Assembly (NCBI RefSeq): GCF_002892795.1
Contig: NZ_PJMC01000013.1
Span: 91,141 to 155,140 of the forward strand
Direction of reading: 5' to 3'
Length of the DNA stretch: 64,000 bases
From: Arthrobacter sp. AFG20
GTDB taxonomy: Bacteria > Actinomycetota > Actinomycetes > Actinomycetales > Micrococcaceae
Made by a program: the position numbers and the translations under genes. The notes under the pieces are model-generated. The model was not told the DNA's origin. It searched no databases and was given only the letters and a program-made list of their open reading frames with translations. Below are positions 52,787 to 61,437 of this stretch, piece by piece; positions within the stretch are counted from its first letter, which is position 1, and each line of letters begins with the position of its first letter.

Positions 52787-53317
52787 TCAGAGGGCGCCGC
52801 CGGCCGCTTCCGGTCCTCCGGCGCCGCGGCCGCCGTCGCCGATGGTTTCCCGGGCGACAAAGTTCTCGATGTCGAAGCTGTTGTCCGCCCGTTCGGCGAT
52901 GTTCAGGAGGGTGGTCATGGAGGCGACCTCCTCCACCTGCTCCTTGAGGAACCAGAGCATGAACTGCTCGCCGAGGGCGTCATCCTCGGCCCTGGCTGCG
53001 CGGAACAGGCTCTCGATGCTGCGGGTGACTTCCTTCTCCTGCTGCAGCGCGAGCGCGAGCGGGTCCGTGACAGAGGCGAAGTCGTTGCGGACGGCCGAAA
53101 CACCCGGGATAGGAACGGAAACGCCGCGGTCCACCATGTACTGCACCATCATCATGGCGTGGTTGCGTTCCTCCACCGACTGCCGGTAGAAGTACCTGGC
53201 CAACTGGGGGAGATCCTGGTTGGCGAACCAGACGGCCACGGCAATGTACTGCTGCGAGGCCGCGAATTCGTTGCCGATCTGGAGCAGCAGGAGATCACTG
53301 AATTTGGACTTGGTCAT
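52787..53317 (-). CDS. ferritin
   Basis: A 176-residue non-heme ferritin: QIGNEFAASQQYIAVAVWFA, FYRQSVEERNHAMMMVQYMV with EExxH diiron ligands and FLKEQVEEVASMTTLLNIAE. Length and the glycine/alanine-rich tail are like mycobacterial BfrB. It stores iron as a 24-mer shell. ATG 53317; the frame runs eight codons upstream to another ATG, not favoured. Monocistronic. Confidence 0.93.
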   Translation of the reverse strand: MTKSKFSDLLLLQIGNEFAASQQYIAVAVWFANQDLPQLARYFYRQSVEERNHAMMMVQYMVDRGVSVPIPGVSAVRNDFASVTDPLALALQQEKEVTRSIESLFRAARAEDDALGEQFMLWFLKEQVEEVASMTTLLNIAERADNSFDIENFVARETIGDGGRGAGGPEAAGGAL

Positions 53318-53360
53318 GGCACCGAGTCTAGGTTCCGGCACCTCCTGCGGACCAGAGCTG

Positions 53361-53996
53361 TTAGCTCGCCACGGGATCGATGGACACCACGGCCAGGAAC
53401 CCGCGGCCCAGGATCTCCGGCGTATGGCTGTCCGAACCCACCACCGAGTCGTAGCGGTTGAGTGCTACGGGCGCGCTGTCCTGCCCGCCGCCGTTGTCCT
53501 GCCCGGCATTCCCCGCGCTGACCGCCGCCTGGCCCTGCAGCAGGATGCCCAGTTGGCCCTCGAACACGGGATGGGCGCGCTTCTTGGACAGTTCAACGAT
53601 CGAGGTGTACGCCTTGAAAGTGCCCTCCCGGGCGATGACGTTGAGGTTGCGGACATCCCCGGTGGGCAGGGCCGAGGAGGAAGCCGCGCCGCCGGGGAAG
53701 CGGAAGGGCCGGTACTTTTCGAGCGGGTGCTCGGTCCCGTCCACGGCCAGCAACAGCAGCTCGCCCTCGACCACGGTCAGCACGCGTTCCATCCCCGGGA
53801 AGGGGGAATACTCCCCGGCACTGGTGACGTCGGCGATGCTGACCCGCCAGTCCCACGCGCCATCGTCCGATGACGTGGCCCCAGCTGAAGCGGCCCCAGA
53901 CGAAGCGCTCCCGCGATGGCTGGCCAGCTCGCGGGTGACCCCGCCGCCGTTGCGCCAGGGCTGGGGTTTGAGGTCGGCGAAGCGGATGATCTGCAT
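53361..53996 (-). CDS. HutD/Ves-family cupin protein
   Basis: A 211-residue bicupin of the HutD/Ves family: start QIIRFADLKPQPWRNGGGVT, then WDWRVSIADVTSAGEYSPFP and MERVLTVVEGELLLLAVDG. HutD is linked to histidine use in other bacteria, and Ves to cold; no hut genes occur here. Ser/Ala- and Gly/Gln-rich inserts (SSGAASAGATSSDD; NAGQDNGGGQDS) interrupt it. Divergent from trpF by 105 bases. Confidence 0.85.
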   Translation of the reverse strand: MQIIRFADLKPQPWRNGGGVTRELASHRGSASSGAASAGATSSDDGAWDWRVSIADVTSAGEYSPFPGMERVLTVVEGELLLLAVDGTEHPLEKYRPFRFPGGAASSSALPTGDVRNLNVIAREGTFKAYTSIVELSKKRAHPVFEGQLGILLQGQAAVSAGNAGQDNGGGQDSAPVALNRYDSVVGSDSHTPEILGRGFLAVVSIDPVAS

Positions 53997-54101
53997 CAGC
54001 CAACCCTATCCGCGCGTTGCCCGCACACTCTCCCCCCGCGTAAAGTCGTCGACGGATCGCTGCGGTCTTGGGCGACGCTTTCAACAACGAGGAGTCGGTG
54101 A

Positions 54102-54698
54102 ATGTTCGTCAAAGTCTGCGGCCTGAGCACGCCTGAATCAGTCCGGGAGGCCGTGGAAGCCGGAGCGGACGCCGTCGGCTTTGTCCTGACGGCCAGCCCC
54201 CGCGTGGTGTCACCCGCGCAGGTCACCCAGCTCGTGAAGGCCGTGCCGGACGGTGTGGCCGCCGTCGGCGTCTTCCGTTCCGAACCGGCCGCCGACGCGG
54301 TGACCATCGCCCGCGCCGCCGGGCTGGGCTGGATCCAGCTTCACGGTGAGCGCACGCCGGATGACGTAAAAACAGCGCACGACGCTGGCATGAAGGTCAT
54401 CCGCGCCGTCACCATGGGTGCCGCACCGGACGAGTTTGCCAACTGGGGCGAGGAACTGCTGCTTATCGACGCCGCAGTTCCCGGTTCCGGCGAAGCCTGG
54501 GACTACGGTTCCGTGCGCGCCAAAGGCCTGGCGGGACGGCAGTGGCTCCTGGCCGGCGGCCTCGATCCCGCCAACGTGTCCCAAGCCGCCCGTGATGCGG
54601 GGGCGTGGGGCGTGGACGTCTCCTCCGGCGTCGAACAAAGCAGGGGAGTGAAGGACCTGGCCAAGATCAGGGCCTTCGTGACGGCAGCCAAAGGCTGA
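54102..54698 (+). CDS. trpF: phosphoribosylanthranilate isomerase
   Basis: A 198-residue TIM barrel for tryptophan synthesis. Active-site Cys in MFVKVCGL and the acid Asp in LLLIDAAVPGSGEAWDYG; the phosphate-binding LAGGLDPANV and VDVSSGVE complete the site. ATG has GAGGAGTC upstream. It stands alone from other trp genes, as in many Micrococcaceae where PriA can share the activity. Confidence 0.95.
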   Translation: MFVKVCGLSTPESVREAVEAGADAVGFVLTASPRVVSPAQVTQLVKAVPDGVAAVGVFRSEPAADAVTIARAAGLGWIQLHGERTPDDVKTAHDAGMKVIRAVTMGAAPDEFANWGEELLLIDAAVPGSGEAWDYGSVRAKGLAGRQWLLAGGLDPANVSQAARDAGAWGVDVSSGVEQSRGVKDLAKIRAFVTAAKG

Positions 54699-54739
54699 CC
54701 GCCCCGTGACTCGGCCGATGACGTGACTCCGGCGACCCC

Positions 54740-55909
54740 GTGACACATCCGACGCGCACCCGGACGCCGGCGGCACCTCTCTACGCTGCCGGATTCGTGA
54801 CCGCGTTCGGCGCGCACAGCATTGCCGCCGGCATGGGCGCCCAGAGCGGCAACATCGGCCTGACCCTCCTGAACCTGGGAATCCTGCTGGCCGTCTACGA
54901 CATCTCCGAAGTGTTCCTCAAGCCGGTCTTTGGCGCGTTGAGCGACCGAATCGGCGCCAAGCCGGTCATCGTCGGCGGACTCATCGGCTTCGCCGCGCTG
55001 TCCCTGATCGGCCTGTGGGCCGCGGATCCGCTGCTGCTGGGCCTTGCCCGCCTGGGCCAGGGCGCCGCCGCCTCGGCGTTCTCGCCGGCGTCCTCAGCGA
55101 TGGTGGCCCGGCTCTCGGCCGGGAAGAACGCCGGGACCTTCTTCGGCAGGTACGGGTCCTGGAAGAGCCTCGGATATGTGATCGGACCCCTGCTCGGTGC
55201 CGGGCTGATCGCCGCCGGCGGCTTTGCCCTGCTGTTCGGCGCTCTGTCCGCGCTTGCTGCGGCCACCGCCGTGTGGGTTCTGCTCGCCGTGCCGCATCTG
55301 CAGCCGCTCCCGCGCCAGCGCTACACCGTGCTGGACCTGGGCCGGCAGGTTGCGGAGCGCAGGTTCCTGGTGCCCACCCTGGTGCTGGCGGCATCGATGG
55401 CGGCCATGGGGGCGGCTATCGGTTTCCTCCCGGCCCTGGCCGTGCAGCACGGCCTTGATCCGGTGGCTGGCACGGCCGCCGTCAGTGTGCTGGCCGTCGC
55501 CTCCCTGCTGGTCCAGCCGCGGATCGGAGCGATGCGCGACCTGCACCGCATCGGCGACGCCGGCGGAATGCGCACGGGCCTGTTGCTCACCGCCGCCGGG
55601 GTCGCCCTGGTGGCCGCCGCCCCGGGGCCGGTCACCATCTTCATCGCCGCGGCGGTCATTGGCGCCGGCGTCGGCGCGGCCACGCCGCTGGGCTTTGCAC
55701 ATTTGGCCGACAGCACGCCGAAGGACAGGATGGGACGGACCATGGGCTCGGCCGAGCTGGGACGTGAACTCGGCGATGCCGGCGGCCCGCTCCTGGTGGG
55801 AGCCGTCGCGACCGCCGCCTCGCTCCCGCTGGGCCTGGGACTCCTCGCGCTGCTGGTCGCGGCCGCCGGGGTCCCGCGCCTCAGCTCCAGGCTGAAGGTT
55901 AAGGGTTAG
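54740..55909 (+). CDS. MFS transporter
   Basis: A 389-residue major facilitator with 12 helices (VYDISEVFLKPVFGALSDRI; RLGQGAAASAFSPASSAMVA; GRTMGSAELGRELGDAGGPL). It resembles multidrug-type exporters (MDR group). GTG 54740 is 42 bases after trpF and may be read through from it. Substrate unknown. Confidence 0.83.
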   Translation: MTHPTRTRTPAAPLYAAGFVTAFGAHSIAAGMGAQSGNIGLTLLNLGILLAVYDISEVFLKPVFGALSDRIGAKPVIVGGLIGFAALSLIGLWAADPLLLGLARLGQGAAASAFSPASSAMVARLSAGKNAGTFFGRYGSWKSLGYVIGPLLGAGLIAAGGFALLFGALSALAAATAVWVLLAVPHLQPLPRQRYTVLDLGRQVAERRFLVPTLVLAASMAAMGAAIGFLPALAVQHGLDPVAGTAAVSVLAVASLLVQPRIGAMRDLHRIGDAGGMRTGLLLTAAGVALVAAAPGPVTIFIAAAVIGAGVGAATPLGFAHLADSTPKDRMGRTMGSAELGRELGDAGGPLLVGAVATAASLPLGLGLLALLVAAAGVPRLSSRLKVKG

Positions 55910-55961
55910 TTCAGGGCACATCCCGAGGTGCTTCAGCCCTCCGGCCCGGCAGAATGGACGG

Positions 55962-56363
55962 ATGAAGACAATCCTGAACATCATCTGGCTGGTTTTCGGC
56001 GGTTTCTGGCTGGCGCTGGGCTACTTCGCCGCCGGCATCATCTGCTGCCTGCTCATCGTAACCATCCCCTGGGGCATCGCCTCCTTCCGGATCGCGTCCT
56101 ACACCCTGTGGCCCTTCGGGCGGATGGTGGTGGACAAGCCGGGCGGAAACGGCGTGTTCTCGCTCGTCGGCAACGTGATCTGGCTGCTGGTGGCCGGCAT
56201 CTGGATCGCCGTTGGGCACGTGGTCACGGCGTTCGCCATGGCCATCACCATCATCGGCATCCCACTGGCCATCGCCAACCTGAAGCTGATCCCGGTTTCC
56301 CTCATGCCACTGGGCAAGCAGATCGTACCCACCGACAGGCCATTCATCACGGCCTACCGCTAA
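55962..56363 (+). CDS. yccF: YccF-domain inner membrane protein
   Basis: A 133-residue protein with two YccF repeats, each starting with a helix of the IIWLVFGGFWLALGYF type and containing ITIIGIPLAIANLKLIPVSL or VTIPWGIASFRIASYTLWPF. Function unknown; widespread in bacteria. Likely a separate gene, 52 bases after the MFS gene. Confidence 0.9.
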   Translation: MKTILNIIWLVFGGFWLALGYFAAGIICCLLIVTIPWGIASFRIASYTLWPFGRMVVDKPGGNGVFSLVGNVIWLLVAGIWIAVGHVVTAFAMAITIIGIPLAIANLKLIPVSLMPLGKQIVPTDRPFITAYR

Positions 56364-56387
56364 CCCAGAGGCAGTTCGGCGGCGCCG

Positions 56388-57257
56388 TCAGGCCAGCTCG
56401 TCCTGCAGGTTCCGCCGGGCGGCCTCCAGCCACAGGCTGCGGGCGCGTTCGGTGTGGAAGAGGGGGTCCAGCGCCAGCAACTGGCGGACGACGGCGGCCC
56501 TGCCGGCCGCAAAGTCGGCGTCGCCGATGTGCGCATAGTCTTCCCGGACGGCCGCCACATACCGGGCGTAAGGCTCCGGTTCGCCGCCGAGAACTGACAG
56601 GTCGGCGTCGCAGAGGAGGGCGCCGTCGTCGTCCCCGGCCTCCGGCCGGTGATCCGAGGTGAGCCGGACCAGCCGCGCCACCTCTTCGACGTCGGCTTCC
56701 GGCAGTCCGGCCTGGCTGAGCCTGAGTTCGGCTAGCCGGGCGGATTCCTCCTCATCCTGGCCCGCCACTCCCCGGTAGACGGCGTCGTGGAACCATGCCG
56801 CCAGCAGCACGGTGCGCGCCGGCCGGGCGGGTGCGGTGAGCAGGTCCAGGGCCTCCAGCACGGCGAGCAGGTGGGTGCAGCCGTGGTACCTGCGGTGGCT
56901 CTCGCTCCATCGGTCCAGCAGGTCCAGGAACAGGGCGTCATGGCCCGGCAGCACCATGTTCCAGCGGTTGAGCAGGGGAGTCTTGAGGGACTTCGTGCGG
57001 CTGCGCGCGGGGATCCGGAGCCCGCTGGCAATGAGTTTCCGCACGAGGACCCGTGCCTCAACCGGGATGGCACCGGCGGCCACCAGACCGTCATAGCGGC
57101 GCTGCGGCACGTCATAGTGGTCGCCGTCGAATGCCCGCTCAGGGATGCCCGCCGCAGCAGCGAAGGCGTGCAGTTCGGCCAGGGAAGTGTCCGAAATCAG
57201 ATGCGAAAAAAGTGTTTCATGGGCAGGCCAAAGCGGCGGATCGAGGTAGACGGCCAT
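56388..57257 (-). CDS. DUF4031 and HD-domain fusion protein
   Basis: A 289-residue two-part protein. Residues 1-80 are DUF4031 (AVYLDPPLWPAHETLFSHLI, RAFDGDHYDVPQRRYDGLVA). Residues about 98-285 form an HD-type phosphohydrolase-like domain (RYHGCTHLLAVLEALDLLTA, then LLAAWFHDAVYRG with the HD pair and a CDADLSVLG third ligand). Each half also occurs as a separate protein; the join suggests they act in one pathway, possibly nucleotide hydrolysis. Convergent with yccF. Confidence 0.85.
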   Translation of the reverse strand: MAVYLDPPLWPAHETLFSHLISDTSLAELHAFAAAAGIPERAFDGDHYDVPQRRYDGLVAAGAIPVEARVLVRKLIASGLRIPARSRTKSLKTPLLNRWNMVLPGHDALFLDLLDRWSESHRRYHGCTHLLAVLEALDLLTAPARPARTVLLAAWFHDAVYRGVAGQDEEESARLAELRLSQAGLPEADVEEVARLVRLTSDHRPEAGDDDGALLCDADLSVLGGEPEPYARYVAAVREDYAHIGDADFAAGRAAVVRQLLALDPLFHTERARSLWLEAARRNLQDELA

Positions 57258-57475
57258 GGGGGAGAGTCTAGTCCGATGCCGGTTCCAACGATTCTGTTAC
57301 CCCCAATAACTGGGGCTAGCTCAAGAATCCCCAAGCTTTTTACAAGTTGTCGCGTCGACCATGTTCCGAGGGGGAGTGCACGCAAGTTGCCAGGACCGCA
57401 GTAGCAGGCGCTTCGATGTCTCCGATTCAGCCCGGAAGGTTGCTCGGAACTGGCATAGGCAGACAACTTCGATGA

Positions 57476-59518
57476 GTGGTGAGGCTAGTGAGCATCCCTA
57501 TACAGGCCGACGTTCAACTCCGGGAAGCAACGTTGCTGGGCAATACATTCTTTCACGTTGGCAGGCGTGGCAGGAGCCGGTCACGCGGGTCGCGGAATCT
57601 GGGCCTCACCGCACTGCTGGCAGCGCTCCTGCTTGCGCTGACTGCTCTGGTGGTGCCGGTTACGGCCGCTGCAGCTGATGTGGGAGTGCAGGATTTCTCG
57701 CATACGGGGACCGGGACGCCCACGGGTACAAAGCGGCAGACGAATGCGTTGTGGTTCAACGACGGGATCTGGTGGGGGAACCTGTGGGACACTGCCAGCT
57801 CGGATTTCCACATCTTCCGGTTCAATGCCGCCACCAACTCGTGGGTCAATACGGGTGTGGCGACGGAGACGCAGGCGAACACTCATCATGACGTGCTGTG
57901 GGACGGGACGACGCTGTTTGTGGCGAGCTATCGGTTCGTCAATGACGGCCTGCCCTTTGAGCCGAACTTCCCGTCGACCATGCGGCGTTACAGCTACAAC
58001 TCCAGTACGAAGACGTACACGCTGCTGGGCTCTGCAAGAATCCACAACAATAAGGTCGAGACCATGTCCATCGACAAGGACTCGACTGGTCGGGTATGGG
58101 CCACCTGGCAGCAGGGGAACCGGATCTTTCTGAACGTCACCACTGACGGGACTGGCACGACCTGGGGGGCGCCGTTCGCGCATCCTGCGTCGTTGAGCAA
58201 CGTGTCTGTGGACGACACCTCGGCTGTGATCGCGTTCGGCGGAGCCGGCAACGGCAAGATGGGTGTGATGTGGAGCCGGCAGCTCGGTGACGCCACCGAC
58301 GGCATGTACTGGAGCTTCCACGTCGATGGGGCCTCGAACTCCACCTGGTCCACTCCTGTGGCGGCGGTGAAGGGGCTGCGCACCGGTGATGACCATATGA
58401 ACCTGAAGTGGCTGGACTCATCGGGTGGCCGGGTCTTCGCCGCAACTAAGACCTCGAACACGTCGGCGTCCCTGCCGCTGATCCAGCTGTTGGTATTGAA
58501 TGACACGACATCAACATGGTCAGCGCACACGATCGCGACCGTGTCGGAGTGCCCGAACCGGGTGATCGTCATGATTGACGAGGCTGCGCAGAAGCTGCGT
58601 ACCTTCGCTACCTATCCGAAGCCGAGTGGCACGACGAACGCTGGTGTCTGCACCAGCTCCGGTGGTGCGGTCTACGAGAAGTCCACGCCGCTGAGCAACA
58701 TCAACTTCACCACCACGAAGAAGGCCCGCATCGTGGACGCCAACCAGTATGTGCACAACGTAACGTCGACGAAGCAGAACCTCAACAGTGCGGCCTGGGG
58801 CACGGCCAACAGCGGTCTGCTGGTGCTCGCCGATGTGAACGCCACAAGCCGGTACTGGCACTACTACGACTCCACCGGCGGTGGTGGCGGTGGTGGTGAT
58901 ACGACCGCTCCGATCGTTTCGCATGACTTCAACGGCGACGGGCGTGCTGACCTGCTTGCCCGGGATTCCAGCGGAGTGCTCTGGTCCCACCTGGGCAATG
59001 GCACCGGCAGCTTCCCGACGAGGATCCGGGTCGGTGCAGGGTGGAACATTATGAATGCGATCAGCGCCGCCGGTGACCTCACCGGTGACGGACGCGCAGA
59101 CCTGGTAGCCCGGGATTCCAGTGGTGTGCTGTGGGCCTACCGCGGCAACGGCAACGGTATTTTCCCGACGAGGATCCGGGTCGGTGCAGGGTGGAACATC
59201 ATGAATGCGATCAGCGCCGCCGGCGACCTCACCCGTGACGGACGCGCAGACCTGGTAGCCCGGGATTCCAGTGGTGTGCTGTGGACCTACCGCGGCAACG
59301 GCAACGGCACCTTCCCGACGAGGATCCGGGTCGGTGCAGGGTGGAACATCATGAATGCGATCAGTGCCGCCGGTGACCTCACCGGTGACGGACGCGAAGA
59401 CCTAGTCGCCAGGGACACGAGTGGAGTGCTGTGGACCTACCGCGGCAACGGTGCAGGCGCCTTCCCAACCAGGCTCAGGGCCGGGGCAGGCTGGAACATC
59501 ATGAATGCACTGAGCTAA
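57476..59518 (+). CDS. secreted FG-GAP/VCBS repeat protein
   Basis: A 680-residue exported protein. A long N-terminus with Arg-rich RRGRSRSRGSRN and a hydrophobic segment (LGLTALLAALLLALTALVVP) then VTAAAA suggests a Sec or Tat signal. Residues 68-470 are a strand-rich domain (VGVQDFSHTGTGTPTGTKRQ; propeller-like). A Gly6 linker leads to four 50-residue FG-GAP-type repeats (DLTGDGRADLVARDSSGVLW), whose DxNxDGRxDL loops bind calcium. The start is uncertain: GTG 57476, or GTG four codons later. It begins an AT-richer accessory region. Confidence 0.82.
   Translation: MVRLVSIPIQADVQLREATLLGNTFFHVGRRGRSRSRGSRNLGLTALLAALLLALTALVVPVTAAAADVGVQDFSHTGTGTPTGTKRQTNALWFNDGIWWGNLWDTASSDFHIFRFNAATNSWVNTGVATETQANTHHDVLWDGTTLFVASYRFVNDGLPFEPNFPSTMRRYSYNSSTKTYTLLGSARIHNNKVETMSIDKDSTGRVWATWQQGNRIFLNVTTDGTGTTWGAPFAHPASLSNVSVDDTSAVIAFGGAGNGKMGVMWSRQLGDATDGMYWSFHVDGASNSTWSTPVAAVKGLRTGDDHMNLKWLDSSGGRVFAATKTSNTSASLPLIQLLVLNDTTSTWSAHTIATVSECPNRVIVMIDEAAQKLRTFATYPKPSGTTNAGVCTSSGGAVYEKSTPLSNINFTTTKKARIVDANQYVHNVTSTKQNLNSAAWGTANSGLLVLADVNATSRYWHYYDSTGGGGGGGDTTAPIVSHDFNGDGRADLLARDSSGVLWSHLGNGTGSFPTRIRVGAGWNIMNAISAAGDLTGDGRADLVARDSSGVLWAYRGNGNGIFPTRIRVGAGWNIMNAISAAGDLTRDGRADLVARDSSGVLWTYRGNGNGTFPTRIRVGAGWNIMNAISAAGDLTGDGREDLVARDTSGVLWTYRGNGAGAFPTRLRAGAGWNIMNALS
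58925..59518 (+). repeat. four tandem 150-bp in-frame repeats in the FG-GAP gene
   Basis: Units begin at 58925, 59075, 59225 and 59375 (the last is cut at 144 bases by the stop). Units 2 and 3 are near-identical at DNA level, including synonymous sites, indicating recent duplication or gene conversion. Confidence 0.9.
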
Positions 59519-59545
59519 AGACCTGAACCGGACTGACCAGCAACG

Positions 59546-59587
59546 AGGGCACTGCCTTCGTAACATCCGTTACGGAGGCGGTGCCCT
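59546..59587 (+). terminator. terminator of the FG-GAP gene
   Basis: A long stem, AGGGCACTGCCT paired with GGAGGCGGTGCCCT with an inner CGTAAC/GTTACG helix, starts 27 bases after the stop. AGACCTGA and TCAGGTCT outside can extend it. Confidence 0.8.
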
Positions 59588-59719
59588 CAGGTCTGTTGGA
59601 GATGTGTTCCTGGTCGGTGTCTTAGTGCGGCGTGTGCTGGCGGCGGAACCGTTCGATGATCATGACTAGCCGTTGTTGGTCGGTCCGATCAGAAGGGAGC
59701 TTGGGCTGAACTGATCCCT

Positions 59720-60277
59720 TCAGACGCGGTAACGGGTGCAAGGACGTCCCAGCAGCGCAGCACCTGCGATGGCGAGCGAGCCGCCCTGGGCCGCGAGGAG
59801 GGACACGGCCCCGCAGGCGTCCCCACGAGAACGGTCCGCCCGTTCTGCCAGCCTGGCATGACAGTCTGCGCGACAACATCGTCGTACGGGTGCTCGGGGC
59901 ACAGTTCCAGGACACGATCGATCCCCTCGCCAAGTCCGGCGAACTCGCCGCGCAGCCGCTCCCGCGGACTCCCCGGACGGCAAATGCACTATCGCGCCTG
60001 CGGCAACCCGGTAGACCATAAAGGCCTCTACCTCGTCCAAGCGGAGACTGTAGAGCCCGGTCGATGCTGTCAGTGAGAAGAACCGGTTCCGGGAGTGGGC
60101 ATGCAGCGGTTCGGTCACGATAAAGGCCGCAGCACGCATGCCCAGACGGGGCAAGAATTCCTCCTCAGGACCGAACTCCCGGGCACGCACCTTGGAATGG
60201 ATGCCGTCGGCGCCGACGAACAAGTCCGCGTCGAGCGTGCCGTGCGGCGGATCTCCGACGGCGACCTCACGCCGTCG
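59720..60277 (-). pseudogene. FAD-dependent monooxygenase remnant with two frameshifts
   Basis: The minus strand encodes pieces of a PHBH-type FAD monooxygenase: DLFVGADGIHSKVRA and EFLPRLGMRAAAFIVTEPLH in one frame, then RERLRGEFAGLGEGIDRVLE in a second frame, and finally GDACGAVSLLAAQGGSLAIA, the second FAD site, after a further one-base shift (GTGGGGACGCC lacking one G). The first GxGxxG domain is missing upstream and the C-terminus is cut short. It therefore cannot make an active enzyme. Confidence 0.8.
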
Positions 60278-60524
60278 TCATCCCTTCATGCCCGGAAAAC
60301 CTGCGCCCCGTAGCGGAGCGGACCAGCGCTCGGCCCCGGAGGCCCAGTCGTCGAGGGCAGCGAGGGCTGCTCGCTCCGTATCGGGGCGCAGCAGGCTCAG
60401 GACGGCAGCTCAGGCCGGCAACGACCACCTCAGGTGGCCAGGCCTCGGAGATTCGGAAAGCAACCGGTATCGATTCAGCATCGTGCTGCGACGCGAGCCG
60501 AGACGGTCAAGCAGCAGGGCGCGC

Positions 60525-61165
60525 TTAGTGAACGGGTAGAGGCGTGTAGGTGGTTCCGTCGCGGAGCATGGCCCAGACGGCGGGCCAGGGAGGGCATGGC
60601 TTGGATGTGGGTTTTTCCTTCGGTGCGTTTGCGATCGTAGTAGGCCCGTGAGGCGGGGCAGCTCTTCAAACCCGAGAGCCCGGAAAGATAGAACACGCGG
60701 AGGAGCCGGCGGTCCTAGCACACCGGGGGCGGTGGTGGTTGCCAGTGGATCCTCCTGGAATCCCTGGGTGCGGGAGCGAGTCCGGCGACGCCGGCGAACC
60801 GGTCCACCGTTTCAAAGACGGTCAGATCTCCACCGGGGGCGCCGAGGAACTCGGCGGCGAGGATGGGTCCGAATCCGGCATGCTCAGCCGGGTCTGCCTG
60901 TGCCGGTGTTCGGTCACCTTCTCGCTGATCAGCGCATCGAGCTCGGCCATGTTTCTTCAGCCCCACGTGAAGCCAGGTCTCTCCGTCCGGCGGATCCCGT
61001 CCGGCGTCCGGTGTTTGGTCAGCAGCAACACGGCTACCTTTGAATGGCTGTAGTCAAAGGCCCGCTCCAGCGCCGGGAAGTATTCGAGCAGCTGGGCCTG
61101 CAGGCGGTTGGTCGTCCGGACCCGGTCCACGGATTTGTCCGCCCGCCGGGAGGTGAGGATCCGCA
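60525..61165 (-). pseudogene. IS110-family transposase remnant (N-terminal catalytic domain missing)
   Basis: Successive frames encode the C-terminal part of an IS110/IS116/IS902 transposase: RRADKSVDRVRTTNRLQAQL, then EHAGFGPILAAEFLGAPGGD and GVAGLAPAPRDSRRI, then VFYLSGLSGLKSCPASRAYY and VWAMLRDGTTYTPLPVH with the normal stop at 60525. Several frameshifts separate them. The DEDD catalytic domain (about 130 residues) is absent; the sequence instead changes into HNH endonuclease DNA at about 61165-61172. Confidence 0.85.
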
Positions 61166-61169
61166 GCCA

Positions 61170-61425
61170 GGTATGGATCCTCGACATCGGCCGCACCACC
61201 CGCATCTTCCCGCCCCACATCCGCAAAGCCCTCAACGCCAGAGACCAAGGCTGCGCCTTCTCCAACTTCACCATCCCCGAATCCTGGTGCGAAGCCCACT
61301 ACATCACCTACTGGTCCCGCGGCGGACCCACCAGCACCGACAACGGGACAAATTGCGAATCTAACCTCTTGGTCGCTTGCGCGGCAACACCCACGAAAAT
61401 CTGTGGATGTCTTGTCACTGTCTGA
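61170..61425 (+). pseudogene. C-terminal remnant of a DUF222-HNH endonuclease
   Basis: The plus strand encodes LDIGRTTRIFPPHIRKALNA then RDQGCAFSNFTIPESWCEAH and YITYWSRGGPTSTDNG, the HNH part of the actinobacterial DUF222-HNH (13E12-type) family. The active-site HH is changed to HY, the cysteine after the first CxxC-like turn is lost, and the frame degenerates after STDNG before a stop at 61425. The DUF222 domain is missing; the break coincides with the IS110 remnant. Confidence 0.8.
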
Positions 61426-61437
61426 CATGATCGGTAG

